Shown: piece after piece, positions 17,445 to 27,201 of the stretch
Numbering within the stretch: the first letter of the stretch is position 1
Layout: each line of letters opens with the position of its first letter
Source of the DNA: Nitrospirales bacterium
Lineage (GTDB): Bacteria; Nitrospirota; Nitrospiria; Nitrospirales; UBA8639
Direction: 5' to 3'
Assembly: GCA_029261355.1 (NCBI GenBank)
Contig: JAJDBM010000024.1
Span: 372,001 to 436,000, forward strand
DNA: 64,000 nt
Notes under the pieces: model-generated
What the model was told of the DNA's origin: nothing
The model's input: only the letters and a program-made list of their open reading frames with translations
Database searches by the model: none
Program-made: the position numbers and the translations under genes

Positions 17445-19811
17445 TTAGTTCATGTCAGCAGGATTCACTTTAATGTCCATCATAAGCCGGTCCCGCTTAA
17501 GAAGAGTTGCAAGATCATCCCGCATACGTTTGATCTTACTTTGTCCATGCTCCAGATCCACTTCTTTCACGATCAAAATATAGCGAGTCAGGCCAAGACT
17601 TTTCTGGCGTGAAGAAAGTAATGGGCCTAAGACTCCATCCGCTCCTTGAGGAATATCCTTCGAGTGCTGAGCCCCCCCCTTGGCCATCAAAACCACAAGT
17701 CGTTCTCGACATTTCAGAGCCATACTTTTTACACGTTCTGCTAGCTTCCCTGATATGGCAATATGAATCAGTAACGAATACGGTGGATACTGTAATTCCT
17801 GACGGATCTGTAACTCTTCCTGATAAAACACCGTCGAATCACGCTGAGCAACCGAGCGAATCACGTGATGGCTTGGCAACAACGTCTGAATGATAATAGT
17901 AGAATCACTCGACGTTTCATCAACCAGTTGCAAGGCTTCCATTAGGCGATGATAGGTTCGCTCAGCTGAGCGAAAGTCCGGAAAGTGAAGACCACCATCA
18001 GCATTCGGCATTCCCACACATTGCATGGGTGGAAGTGATTGGACACGAAACAACATTTCCGTACCAATGACAATATCAATCATTTTCTTTTGAACATCCT
18101 CAAGAATGACTGTTTGCTGAAGGGGCGTCTTCACCGTTTCTCGATCAAAGCGAGCAACAGTCGCATCAGGGAACTTCTCTCGGATAAGAGCTTCCACTCG
18201 TTCTGTTCCATAACCTGTCGCCTCAAGCCGAACAGATTGGCACGAAGGACAAGCTTCAGGTGGAGCATGAACGGACCCACAATACGAACACCGCATACGA
18301 CCTGGCTTCTGATATAAAATGAGAACCACACCGCAGGTGGTGCATTGTGGAACATACCCACAATCTTTGCAGGTGAGCGAACGAGAAAACCCCTTACGAT
18401 TCAAAAATACGACCGCCTGCCGCTTCGCCTCCAATGCCCCTTGTATTGCTTTCATCATTCTCGGAGAAAGTATCGCTCCATAGGGAACCTCTCGCAAGTT
18501 CACAATTTCAACTGTCACGGGGGTTCGGCAATTCGTGACTTGAAGCTTCTTCACGTCTTCATCATGACCGACACGATGAAATGTTTCTAATGAAGGATGA
18601 GAAGACCCAAGAACAAGAACTGCTGCCTCCAGCTTTGCTCGCATTCTGGCAACTTCCCGTGCATGGTAATATGGGCTTTGCTCTTCCTGAAAAGAAGAAT
18701 CTTCCTCTTGATCAACCCAAATCAGACCCACAGCTCGAAGTGGCACAAACACTGCCATACGCGTTCCAACTACCACTCGACAAGGATCACCTTGAATTTC
18801 ATGCCACGCCTGAGACCGACCTTGTGCAGAAAGGTCACCATGATATTCAACGACATGCGTTCCCCACCTTGCTTGTAATATCTCAACAATTCGTGTCACC
18901 TGTTGAACTTCTGGGCACAGCACCAACACCGTGCGTCCGAGACCCAATGTTTTCTGGATAGCCTTGAATACATCACGCTCTCGAATTTCTTGTGAGGCAT
19001 GAAGAAGAATCTCATCATAGTGGTGCCGAGACAATGCAGTAGAAGCTCGATTCCACCATAAAGAAGATTCATCGAAAAGCTTGCCTTGAGTGAGAAAAGA
19101 ATCACCTTCTGACTGTGCGAATTCATGATTCGGCTCAGAGACAGGAGCAACGAGGCCTATCTGTGCATCCTGAGAAATGTAAGCCTTTTCTGCATCAGCA
19201 CGGACCCATTCGATCTCTTGAATGAATTTTCTACGCTTAAGCCCAGTCATCACTGCCTTGTCCCCATCAATGACTTTTAATAATGTAGCCATCGTGAGGC
19301 CTTTGGGTTTCTTGGCCAAACGAAGGAGGACTGCGGCTTGCTCATCTGACAGTCGTGACTGCTCCAACGCCTGCCTCCCCATATCAGTCAGCACCATACG
19401 TTTAGCCGTACGTCTTGAAGAAACCGGTGGAAGAATAAGACGCAATGCCGCACCAGGCGGTGCCAAATAGTAGTCCCCAACCAGACTCGCTAATTTCATT
19501 AAAGTCGGATCAAGCGTCGAATTACTAGAAGTATCAATTAATTCAGAAATTTCACGGATCTTATGCTGAGACAACCCCATTCGCCCTGAATGTGAAAGGA
19601 AGTCCTGCGAAAAAGCAAAAATCAAACCCTGCGCTGAAGCACGACCCAACGGCACCAGCACCCGACTCCCTACTTGTAGCTGCCCATGTAATCTCGCAGG
19701 AATGCGATAGGTAAAGATTTGATAGCGACGTTGAGGAAAAACGATATCTGCAAACATGAAGTAAGTTAGAGGAGAGAACTGCATCTTACCAATGCAGGGG
19801 ACACCTGACAA
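17445..19811 (-). CDS. priA: PriA-like primosomal protein with degenerate helicase motifs
   Basis: Replication-restart protein PriA by overall layout. The N-terminal 3'-DNA-end-binding domain is present (FTYRIPARLHGQLQVGSRVLVPLG). All eight zinc cysteines are there (481, 484, 490, 493, 508, 511, 521, 524), and so is the C-terminal domain. The motor is altered: the Walker A segment that should read GVTGSGKT is HASQEIRER (about 271-279), the DEEHD box is DQEED (367-371), motif V is GTEMLFRVQS, and the AGRAGR arginine-finger motif is replaced by ALQLVDET (626-633). The frame is intact, so this is not a broken gene. It may act as a helicase-dead scaffold, as is accepted for actinobacterial PriA. 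The true start may be ATG 19784 or 19757, since the first residues do not match the family. Confidence 0.85.
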   Translation of the reverse strand: MSGVPCIGKMQFSPLTYFMFADIVFPQRRYQIFTYRIPARLHGQLQVGSRVLVPLGRASAQGLIFAFSQDFLSHSGRMGLSQHKIREISELIDTSSNSTLDPTLMKLASLVGDYYLAPPGAALRLILPPVSSRRTAKRMVLTDMGRQALEQSRLSDEQAAVLLRLAKKPKGLTMATLLKVIDGDKAVMTGLKRRKFIQEIEWVRADAEKAYISQDAQIGLVAPVSEPNHEFAQSEGDSFLTQGKLFDESSLWWNRASTALSRHHYDEILLHASQEIRERDVFKAIQKTLGLGRTVLVLCPEVQQVTRIVEILQARWGTHVVEYHGDLSAQGRSQAWHEIQGDPCRVVVGTRMAVFVPLRAVGLIWVDQEEDSSFQEEQSPYYHAREVARMRAKLEAAVLVLGSSHPSLETFHRVGHDEDVKKLQVTNCRTPVTVEIVNLREVPYGAILSPRMMKAIQGALEAKRQAVVFLNRKGFSRSLTCKDCGYVPQCTTCGVVLILYQKPGRMRCSYCGSVHAPPEACPSCQSVRLEATGYGTERVEALIREKFPDATVARFDRETVKTPLQQTVILEDVQKKMIDIVIGTEMLFRVQSLPPMQCVGMPNADGGLHFPDFRSAERTYHRLMEALQLVDETSSDSTIIIQTLLPSHHVIRSVAQRDSTVFYQEELQIRQELQYPPYSLLIHIAISGKLAERVKSMALKCRERLVVLMAKGGAQHSKDIPQGADGVLGPLLSSRQKSLGLTRYILIVKEVDLEHGQSKIKRMRDDLATLLKRDRLMMDIKVNPADMN

Positions 19812-19866
19812 TGGAGAGTCCTATAGCTCGTTTGACCGCCTAAATGGGCAGTGATATGGTGTATGA

Positions 19867-20463
19867 ATGCCAAATGGACCATCATTTCTTTCGCTACACA
19901 GGCAATCACCGATTATCTTACAGTCAGTAGCCAACACACTGCTATGGGGATTATGGCTCCTTATGCTATGCGGAATAGATATACAAGAATCCAAAGCCTC
20001 TATGAATGATCAAAGAAACATCGCTCCGTATTTTATTCCTATCGTCACACCTTCTCCATTTCTCCATACGCAGCCTCGAAGTAAACTCCCGGAAGAACCG
20101 GATGAATTTGACCAACGAGAGGTTGATGCGTTTTACGATTGGCGGAATGATATGTTCTTTCGACGGTTTGATATGACTGGAATGGGAACCGTTGATTTTA
20201 TGACTGCGCGACGGACCTATAAGGTATGGCTCGACGATTATGGAACACCCTCGGTGATTACCGTGGCAGACCCATTGTTCTACTGGATGGACCTCAACGG
20301 CAATGGCCGCTTTGAGCAAGAATTGGGGGAAATGTGGTTAGACTCCTATGAAGATGGGCTAACGGGCAATGAAAAACCCTACGATAATAGTGACCTACAA
20401 CAGGCCCCAACCAACATTCCATCTTGGTCAGCACCAACTCCTAAACCTCAAATTGAGGACTAA
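19867..20463 (+). CDS. Exported hypothetical protein with EF-hand-like loops
   Basis: A 198-residue protein with a long hydrophobic stretch at residues about 18-38 (a signal anchor or uncleaved signal) and a soluble remainder. The core at 95-165 holds two acidic loops: DMTGMGTVDFM, and DLNGNGRFEQE, which follows the D-x-N-x-N-x-x-x-x-E spacing of a calcium-binding EF-hand loop. Between them lies TARRTYKVWLDDYG. No recognised family. It is divergent from priA and sits upstream of the complex I operon with another small gene. Calcium binding is suggested by one loop only. Confidence 0.6.
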   Translation: MPNGPSFLSLHRQSPIILQSVANTLLWGLWLLMLCGIDIQESKASMNDQRNIAPYFIPIVTPSPFLHTQPRSKLPEEPDEFDQREVDAFYDWRNDMFFRRFDMTGMGTVDFMTARRTYKVWLDDYGTPSVITVADPLFYWMDLNGNGRFEQELGEMWLDSYEDGLTGNEKPYDNSDLQQAPTNIPSWSAPTPKPQIED

Positions 20464-20482
20464 AGACGTAATAGAGTGAACA

Positions 20483-20713
20483 TTGGTGATGAATAATAAA
20501 GAAAAACCGCCCCCAGAACAGCGAACAGACTCATCTGCACCGAAGAAACGGATTAACACACAAATTCATAGACGCAGCAAGGCCAAAGCCGTGTATCCCT
20601 TATCTGATGAATGGGAAGACACCTCCCCCCTTCCACCCAAGCAACTCCGAATGCCTTCTACCAACATGAAGAAGACCGCCACCGACCGCAAAAAAGATAC
20701 TCCCGATCCATAA
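20483..20713 (+). CDS. Small charged hypothetical protein
   Basis: A 76-residue, strongly hydrophilic protein rich in K, P, S and T (RRSKAKAVYPLSDEWEDTSP in the middle). It is likely disordered and has no signal peptide, membrane segment or recognised domain. It begins 19 bases after the preceding exported protein, so the two are probably co-transcribed. The short length and biased composition leave some doubt that it is translated. Confidence 0.4.
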   Translation: MVMNNKEKPPPEQRTDSSAPKKRINTQIHRRSKAKAVYPLSDEWEDTSPLPPKQLRMPSTNMKKTATDRKKDTPDP

Positions 20714-21020
20714 TACGCCCTCACACTACTCGTAGGTTTTTCCGCTAAAAAACAAAATTTCAGTCAAATTCATGGTAAAGTTGCTCTACTCAATGGCCAA
20801 CAATACACTGACTCGTTGCTCAGAGCTTAATACACCCTTCCTCCTTTCACCATCCATTTTTCAGTTGCCTCCCATCTAGCAACAATCCATAACAATCAGC
20901 TACATTGAGCGCAATGAATGAGTCTTAGGTCTTTTGTTCCATTGATTCCAAAAAAATTAGAGTGCTAGGATGCAAAATTCTTAAGAAACCCTGGTCTTTT
21001 GCGCATAGGAGATTTCGCAT
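20714..21020. other. Leader region of the complex I operon
   Basis: About 300 bases before nuoA with no convincing gene. One possible promoter is listed separately at 20942-20971. AGGAG at 21007-21011 is the ribosome site for the TTG start of nuoA. Nothing else is recognised. Confidence 0.5.
20942..20971 (+). promoter_or_regulatory. Possible sigma-70-type promoter for nuoA
   Basis: TTGATT (20942-20947) and TAGGAT (20966-20971) are 18 bases apart and lie 50 bases before the nuoA start, next to an A-rich stretch. The match to the -35/-10 consensus is moderate, and it was chosen by position. Confidence 0.3.
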
Positions 21021-21404
21021 TTGGTCGGCCTTGATCTATTTTCAGATTATCTCAGCAGCTATTCTGCGATTCTTATCTTTATTATCATCGCTTTTGGGTT
21101 TGGTGCGGTCACTCTCACCCTGTCCTGGTTAGTCCAACCCAAATACCCTGAAACTGAAAAACTGAGTACGTATGAATGTGGAGCCGAACCATTTTCTGAT
21201 TCGCGAATGCCGTTTCCCGTTCGGTACTATGTCATTGCAATGCTCTTTGTCATATTCGACATCGAGGTGATTTTTCTCTATCCATGGGCAATTACATTTA
21301 ATCAAACGGGCTTGATTGGATTTATCGAAATGATGATTTTCATTGGCCTTTTTGTTGTGGCCTATGTCTATGCCTGGAGGAAAGGGGCGTTGGAATGGGA
21401 TTAA
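21021..21404 (+). CDS. nuoA: NADH-quinone oxidoreductase subunit A
   Basis: Membrane subunit A of complex I, 127 residues with three helices. The family motif [19 protein letters not shown] lies in the first loop (residues about 48-66), with the [12 protein letters not shown] stretch in helix two. The TTG start is fixed by AGGAG nine bases upstream and by the normal family length. It is the first gene of a rightward complex I operon and overlaps nuoB by ten bases. Confidence 0.95.
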   Translation: MVGLDLFSDYLSSYSAILIFIIIAFGFGAVTLTLSWLVQPKYPETEKLSTYECGAEPFSDSRMPFPVRYYVIAMLFVIFDIEVIFLYPWAITFNQTGLIGFIEMMIFIGLFVVAYVYAWRKGALEWD

Positions 21405-21910
21405 TCCAAATAGGCAAGCCAGATAAAGACGGTGATTTGGGTATCGTGACCCTGACGATAGAGAAAGCGGTCAATTGGGCTCGAAAAGGCTCATTATGGC
21501 CAATGACCTTCGGACTTGCCTGCTGTGCCATCGAAATGATTGCCGCCGTGTCGGCACGTTATGATATTGACCGATATGGAGCTGGCGTCTTTCGTGGATC
21601 ACCGAGACAGTCTGACCTGATGATTGTTTCTGGGACTGTTTGCCGACGGATGGCACCAGTGATTCGTAAAGTCTATGACCAAATGCCTGAGCCAAAATAT
21701 GTGATCTCCATGGGCTCATGTGCGACGTCAGGAAATATCTATGACAGCTATAGTGTCGTGCAAGGCGTTGATCGCTTTGTTCCCGTTGACATTTATGTGC
21801 CGGGGTGCCCTCCAACTCCAGAAGCCTTGTTCGACGGAATCTTGAAGCTGCAAGACCGTATCATGCAGAAACGCGTGTTTACCAAGCAACCACATCAAGT
21901 CAAGGTCTAG
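21395..21910 (+). CDS. nuoB: NADH-quinone oxidoreductase subunit B
   Basis: Carries the terminal N2 [4Fe-4S] cluster that passes electrons to quinone. The 171 residues include the adjacent cysteines C43-C44 ([10 protein letters not shown]) and the later ligand motifs [15 protein letters not shown] and VPGCPP. Normal length for the family. It overlaps nuoA by ten bases and precedes nuoC by 46 bases. Confidence 0.95.
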   Translation: MGLIQIGKPDKDGDLGIVTLTIEKAVNWARKGSLWPMTFGLACCAIEMIAAVSARYDIDRYGAGVFRGSPRQSDLMIVSGTVCRRMAPVIRKVYDQMPEPKYVISMGSCATSGNIYDSYSVVQGVDRFVPVDIYVPGCPPTPEALFDGILKLQDRIMQKRVFTKQPHQVKV

Positions 21911-21956
21911 TTGATGATAGAGCCAATACAGCCCTTGGCAACGATATAAAGATTTT

Positions 21957-22451
21957 ATGCATGCAATAGCCGAACAGATTCAACAATCCTTTCCGACTGG
22001 ATTCGTCAAAGCTGAAGAATGGCGCGGCGACCTTGCCATTACAGTGAAACGAGAGTCCTTGCATGATGTTTGTGAATTTCTCCGGAAAGATCCTGCCATG
22101 GATTGCGACTATATTGTCCATGTCAGCTCTGTAGACTGGCCGGACGAAGATGAACGATTCGAGATTGTGTATGAAGTGTACTCCATCAGGAAACGGCATC
22201 GAATTCGGATCAAAGCCCGAGTACCGGAACATGACTGTGTGGTTGACTCGATGGTCGATCTCTGGAGAGGTTGCGAGTTTATGGAAAGAGAAGTGTTCGA
22301 CATGATGGGTATTCGCTTTGCGAATCACCCTGATCTTCGTCGAATCTTGATGCCAGACGACTATCCGGAAGGCTACCCACTTCGTAAAGACTTTCCACTG
22401 CAAGGCAAAGGATGGCGTGATACCTTTGACTTTTTGAATGACCCAGCCTAA
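21957..22451 (+). CDS. nuoC: NADH-quinone oxidoreductase subunit C
   Basis: The 30-kDa-type peripheral subunit, 164 residues, separate from NuoD (unlike the fused NuoCD of E. coli). It shows the family's ERFEIVYEVYSIRKRHRIRI strand region (about 63-82) and the ending signature REVFDMMGIRFANHPDLRRI with DDYPEGYPLRKDFPL. It contributes to the connection between the NuoB/D/I module and the electron-input side. Confidence 0.93.
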   Translation: MHAIAEQIQQSFPTGFVKAEEWRGDLAITVKRESLHDVCEFLRKDPAMDCDYIVHVSSVDWPDEDERFEIVYEVYSIRKRHRIRIKARVPEHDCVVDSMVDLWRGCEFMEREVFDMMGIRFANHPDLRRILMPDDYPEGYPLRKDFPLQGKGWRDTFDFLNDPA

Positions 22452-22526
22452 GGAGGAACGCTAAACACAAAGAGCAAAGTGCGAAATCAGCACCCAGCAT
22501 TTTGAGTTCAGCATTGAATTTATAGC

Positions 22527-23777
22527 ATGGCACACAGAATGGAAGATCAACGGGAAACGGTCTATAAGGTCGACCCCGAACATCCTGAGACTGAGTCACT
22601 CCCGACGCTTCGAACGGAAGAGCTGCTCCTTAATATGGGGCCACAACACCCAAGCACCCATGGTGTATTGAAGGTCATCTTGGAGCTAGAAGGTGAGAGA
22701 CTCGTCAAATCAACGCCAGTCATGGGATATCTCCATCGTGGGGTAGAGAAGTTAGCGGAAGCAGGAACCTACCATCAATTTATTCCGCACACAGACCGGC
22801 TCGATTACGTCTGTGCCATGTATAACAATTTCGCCTATTGCCGAGCCGTTGAGAAGTTGATGGACATGACCGTGCCCGATCGTGCCGAATATCTCCGAAC
22901 CATGGTTGCCGAGATACAGCGGATTATTGGGCATTTATTCTGGTTAGGAACACAAGCCCTCGATATTGGGGCCATGACCGTGTTCTTTTACACCTTTCGT
23001 GATCGCGAAATTTTACTAGATTGGTTCGACGAACTCTGTGGAGCCCGTCTAACCACGAGTTGGTATCGAATTGGTGGTGTTGAAAATGACTTCAATGATT
23101 CGCTCATCAATAAAATCCGACAATTCCTGGACTACTTTCCTCCAAAAATTGATGAATACATCATCTTTTTAGAGAAAAACCGAATTTGGTTAGCACGGAC
23201 CGTAGGGGTTGCCACCATTTCTGCAGAAGATGCCCTGAGCTTTGGCCTCAGCGGGCCTTCACTTCGAGGATCCGGTGTTGACTACGACCTTCGAAAGTAT
23301 GAACAGTACGGTGCCTATCCTAAATGTGAATTTAGCATCCCGCTTGGAAAAAATGGCGACACCTACGATCGATATTGGATTCGTATTGAAGAAATGCGTG
23401 AGAGCATAAAAATCATTCGACAATGCATGGACCAAATGCAGCCAGGCCCGGTTATGGCCGAAGTACCAAGCGTCACCCTCCCTCCTAAAGACCGGGTGTT
23501 CAAAAACCTTGAATCCATGATTCAGCAGTTCAAACTCTTTTCTCAAGGATTCGATGCACCAGTCGGGGAAATTTATTGTGGCACTGAAGCCCATAAAGGC
23601 GAACTGGGATTCTATATCGTCAGTACTGGAGGCGGCCAACCATATCGAATGAAGATTCGCTCCCCGTCCTTTATTCATATGGGCGCGTTTGATTATATGG
23701 CACGTGGATACATGATTTCTGACGCCATCACCATTTTTGGAACCTACGACATCGTGATGGGTGAATGCGATAGATGA
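22527..23777 (+). CDS. nuoD: NADH-quinone oxidoreductase subunit D
   Basis: The 49-kDa-type subunit that forms most of the quinone-binding cavity with NuoB. Of 416 residues, residues about 34-60 hold the LNMGPQHPSTHGVLKVILEL signature. The GYLHRGVEKLAE segment and the C-terminal PHMGAFDYMARG-type ending (here IHMGAFDYMARG) follow. Full family length. After it, the usual nuoE and nuoF are absent: the next gene is nuoG, 125 bases on. Confidence 0.95.
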   Translation: MAHRMEDQRETVYKVDPEHPETESLPTLRTEELLLNMGPQHPSTHGVLKVILELEGERLVKSTPVMGYLHRGVEKLAEAGTYHQFIPHTDRLDYVCAMYNNFAYCRAVEKLMDMTVPDRAEYLRTMVAEIQRIIGHLFWLGTQALDIGAMTVFFYTFRDREILLDWFDELCGARLTTSWYRIGGVENDFNDSLINKIRQFLDYFPPKIDEYIIFLEKNRIWLARTVGVATISAEDALSFGLSGPSLRGSGVDYDLRKYEQYGAYPKCEFSIPLGKNGDTYDRYWIRIEEMRESIKIIRQCMDQMQPGPVMAEVPSVTLPPKDRVFKNLESMIQQFKLFSQGFDAPVGEIYCGTEAHKGELGFYIVSTGGGQPYRMKIRSPSFIHMGAFDYMARGYMISDAITIFGTYDIVMGECDR

Positions 23778-23902
23778 TTACGGGAAACAGTCCACACGAG
23801 ACAGGTACCTCAAACGGTTCATGCTGTCGCAGGATGATGTGTCAGTCATGAGAGAGGGATACGATATGATTTCATGGATAAACAAAAGCTGAGGCATACG
23901 AT

Positions 23903-26596
23903 ATGGGACTGAAGCCAGTTACCTCATCAGATACAGAAGCTACAACCATTGAATTAACGCTCGATGGCGAAACGGTCACGGCTAAGGAGGGGGTATCACT
24001 CTATGACGTGATCTCCAGCACTGGAAAAATTGTTCCGGCCATGTGCTACCACTATACATTTGATCCTTTTGGCTCCTGCGGTATGTGCCTCGTCATGCAA
24101 GAAGGCAAGAAAGCGCCTGTTCGCTCCTGTACCGCAAAAGCGGCAGGAGGAATGATTATTCGAACTGAGGGCGATGATCTATTCGCTGCCAGAAAGAAAG
24201 GCGTTGAAAAGCATCTATCAGTCCACCCATTGGATTGCCCTGTGTGTGATGCCGATGGGCATTGTGAATTGCAAGACATGGCCTTTGAACATGGAGTCAC
24301 CGACCTCGCCAATGCCAAGCAAAAAAATATCCCTGAAGACACGAGAAGCCTTGTCCTTGACTTCAATATGAATCGATGTATCGCTTGTGGCGAATGCATC
24401 AACATTTGTAAGGATGTCCAGCGCATTGATGCCCTCCAATTCATGAAGAAGGGCGGCTTTACTCAGGTAGTGGCAAAAGGGGATCAAACCCTAGATTGCG
24501 AGTTCTGTGGAGACTGCTTAGCGGTGTGCCCTGTTGGGGCCATTACCAATAAATACTCCAAATATGCCTATAAACCTTGGCAGCTAAAAAAGACCACCAC
24601 CACATGCAATTACTGTGGTGATGGCTGCCAAATGTATGTCGAAACAAAAGATACGGAAGTCACCCGTGTCACATCTCCCCTATCCTGGAAAAATAAATGG
24701 GGTGATCGAGGAGATACCGTCAATGGTCACGGTGGCTTGTGCGTTCGAGGCCGATTTGGATTTCAATTTATCGACAGCAATGCCCGCTTAAAATCGCCAT
24801 TGGTCCGTACGGAATCCGGTCTTAAAGAAACCCCATGGATTGATGCGCTAGATATTGCCGCCGGTCGGTTGGCGTACGTCAAAAAGACCTATGGAGAACA
24901 AGCCATTGCAGGACTGATCACCGCACGATGCACGAATGAAGACCTCTATGTCTTTCAAAAGTTTATGAGAACGGTTCTTGGAACCAATCATATTGATAGT
25001 AGCTCCCGATACGGTCATGTCAATTTTGTTCGTGCCGTACAACATGCACTTGGCGCAACACGCATGACCAACACGTCAGAAGAGATTTCGCGAGCTCAAG
25101 CCATACTCGTGATTGGAGCCAATATTACGGAAACCAATCCCGTTGCCAGCCTCCGAGTGAAAGCAGCCTTAGGTGTCAATAAGGCCCATGTCATCGTCGT
25201 GGATTCTGCGCAAACCAACATTGCGGCATTGGCCTCACACCCATCACTCGTGAAGCCGGGAACAGAAGGCTTGCTTATCCAAGGATTGATCAAATCAGCC
25301 ATTCAACAAAATTTGATTGACGAGGACGTCACCCAACAATCACCTCAGGCCTTCACAGCTCTACAACAAGCGATTGAACACATCACTCTTGAGCACATTG
25401 CTCAACAGACTGGCCTATCGGTGGATCACATTCACGAAATTACGAAGGTGTTTGCGGAAGCTTCACGCTCGCTAATCCTATGCGGTGAAGGAATCCTCAG
25501 ACAAGTCAATGGCTACCATCATGTACTTAATTTAATTGACCTCTTATGGATCATGGGGAAAATTGGCAAACCTGGATGTGGAATCAATACCTTTACCGAA
25601 GAAGCCAATGAACAAGGAGCAGTGGATATGGGCGTCGGCCCTGAATTCCTGCCTGGAGGATTGGCCTATACCAGCTCTGAAGCTAGAGAAAAATTATCCA
25701 ATATTTGGTTGACGGAACTTCCACCTGAAAACCAAGGCTCGACACTCATGGACATACTCAAGCAATGTCGAAGCGGAGACATCAAAGCTCTCTACATCGT
25801 TGGAGAAAATCCATTGGGCACACTCCCAGCTTCATGCGAAGTTGAGGCTGCGCTCAAAAACCTTGAAGTCTTGATTTATCAAGATCCTTTCATGACAGAG
25901 ACTGGCCAACTAGCTCATGTGGTATTCCCAGCCACCACGTTTGCTGAAAAAGATGGAACAGTGACCAATCAAGAAGGTAAGGTACAATTTCTCCGACCAA
26001 TCTTTGACCCTCTTGGCGAAAGTGCGATGGATTGGCATATTATGGCAGGGATTGCCAACGGTCTTGGGTCATCTCTCGACTTTGAAGCGACAAACGATGT
26101 GCAGCGGGAAATTATGAAAGTGCTACCTGGATACTACAATCTTGGCCAACCCGCGAAAGTTCAAGTGAATCCAGATCCCTATTTGCGCAATGAGTACGTG
26201 AATGAAGTGTCGACTCGTTATAGCCAAGCATCGAACGATGCCAAATCTCAGCGACCATTTATGCTAAAAATGATCCAATTGATTTATCACTCGGGAAAGC
26301 TCTCAACTCAAGCGTCAGGGCTATTGGCTATTGCACCGAATACCAAACAATTACATATGCATCCTGAAGATATCGAACGATTAGGACTGGTCACCGAAAA
26401 CCAAGTTCGCATCACCACTGATCACATGAGTCTGGAACTCGGCGTGAAGGCAGATTTGTCCATCATGCCAGGAAGCTGTAGTGTTCCAGAACATTTCAAT
26501 GATCCTCCGGTAAAGGACCTGATGACTATCCATGTTGACCCGGACACCAAGGTTCCGTATTTTAAACAAACCCATGTCACGGTAGAAAAGATTTGA
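23903..26596 (+). CDS. nuoG: NuoG-type subunit with iron-sulfur clusters and molybdopterin-like domain
   Basis: An 897-residue electron-transfer subunit. Residues 12-90 form a [2Fe-2S] ferredoxin domain (CYHYTFDPFGSCGMC). Next come the His-Cys cluster region (HPLDCPVCDADGHCELQD) and two [4Fe-4S] motifs (CIACGECINIC; CEFCGDCLAVC). A molybdopterin-oxidoreductase-like domain follows from about residue 225, starting with CNYCGDGC. This last domain resembles formate dehydrogenase (GTNHIDSSSRYGH), but glycine stands where the molybdenum-binding Cys/Sec would be, so it should not be a working formate dehydrogenase. With no nuoEF nearby, NuoG may take electrons from, or give them to, ferredoxin or another soluble partner. 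That last point is inference. Confidence 0.88.
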   Translation: MGLKPVTSSDTEATTIELTLDGETVTAKEGVSLYDVISSTGKIVPAMCYHYTFDPFGSCGMCLVMQEGKKAPVRSCTAKAAGGMIIRTEGDDLFAARKKGVEKHLSVHPLDCPVCDADGHCELQDMAFEHGVTDLANAKQKNIPEDTRSLVLDFNMNRCIACGECINICKDVQRIDALQFMKKGGFTQVVAKGDQTLDCEFCGDCLAVCPVGAITNKYSKYAYKPWQLKKTTTTCNYCGDGCQMYVETKDTEVTRVTSPLSWKNKWGDRGDTVNGHGGLCVRGRFGFQFIDSNARLKSPLVRTESGLKETPWIDALDIAAGRLAYVKKTYGEQAIAGLITARCTNEDLYVFQKFMRTVLGTNHIDSSSRYGHVNFVRAVQHALGATRMTNTSEEISRAQAILVIGANITETNPVASLRVKAALGVNKAHVIVVDSAQTNIAALASHPSLVKPGTEGLLIQGLIKSAIQQNLIDEDVTQQSPQAFTALQQAIEHITLEHIAQQTGLSVDHIHEITKVFAEASRSLILCGEGILRQVNGYHHVLNLIDLLWIMGKIGKPGCGINTFTEEANEQGAVDMGVGPEFLPGGLAYTSSEAREKLSNIWLTELPPENQGSTLMDILKQCRSGDIKALYIVGENPLGTLPASCEVEAALKNLEVLIYQDPFMTETGQLAHVVFPATTFAEKDGTVTNQEGKVQFLRPIFDPLGESAMDWHIMAGIANGLGSSLDFEATNDVQREIMKVLPGYYNLGQPAKVQVNPDPYLRNEYVNEVSTRYSQASNDAKSQRPFMLKMIQLIYHSGKLSTQASGLLAIAPNTKQLHMHPEDIERLGLVTENQVRITTDHMSLELGVKADLSIMPGSCSVPEHFNDPPVKDLMTIHVDPDTKVPYFKQTHVTVEKI

Positions 26597-26616
26597 CCTG
26601 ACGAGAAGGAATCCCG

Positions 26617-27192
26617 ATGGCAACGAGTTCAAATAGCTTAGCAAAAAAGATTCTCGATGCAGTCTTCTTTCGAGAAATTTGGGGCGCCATGAAGGTGACA
26701 TTCAAGCACATGCTTCACCGCCCCATGACGTTTGAGTACCCCAGGGAGAAAAGAACCATTCCCGATGCCCATCGTGGTGCACTGGGTCTATTGCGATATG
26801 ATGACGGCAAAGAGCGGTGTGTTGGATGTGATCTCTGTGAGGCCGCCTGTCCCTCCCGATGTATCAAAGTGATAAGCGAAGAAGATAAATCCCTTCCACT
26901 TCAGCGATATGCGACAGAATTTTATATCGACATTACGAAATGCGTCTTCTGTGGCTATTGTGTTGAAGCCTGCCCCGTGAACGCATTGGCCATGACAAAA
27001 GTCTACGAATTCTCCACACATGATAAGCGCACTCTCCTCTTCGACAAAGAGCGACTGTATGATATTGGTGAACGGTATTTAGACGACGCCAAAAAATATC
27101 TCTATGCCCATAACCAAGAAAAAGAGGGGGAAGAAAGTGTCGCGTACCGCTACCATTTCCCTGTCCCTGTTGAAAAATCTCAAGACTCCTAA
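26617..27192 (+). CDS. nuoI: NADH-quinone oxidoreductase subunit I
   Basis: A 191-residue 2x[4Fe-4S] ferredoxin-type subunit bridging NuoG and NuoB. Two cluster motifs are complete: CVGCDLCEAACP (about 68-79) and CVFCGYCVEACP (about 109-120). The N-terminal amphipathic helix (KHMLHRPMTFEYP) is typical for anchoring at the membrane arm. It starts 20 bases after nuoG; nuoH, normally between them, is missing. Confidence 0.94.
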   Translation: MATSSNSLAKKILDAVFFREIWGAMKVTFKHMLHRPMTFEYPREKRTIPDAHRGALGLLRYDDGKERCVGCDLCEAACPSRCIKVISEEDKSLPLQRYATEFYIDITKCVFCGYCVEACPVNALAMTKVYEFSTHDKRTLLFDKERLYDIGERYLDDAKKYLYAHNQEKEGEESVAYRYHFPVPVEKSQDS

Positions 27193-27201
27193 GACATTAC
27201 G

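Noticed and set aside
24052-24444. Leftward 130-codon open frame inside nuoG
   Set aside because: A shadow of nuoG, whose iron-sulfur motifs fix the coding frame.
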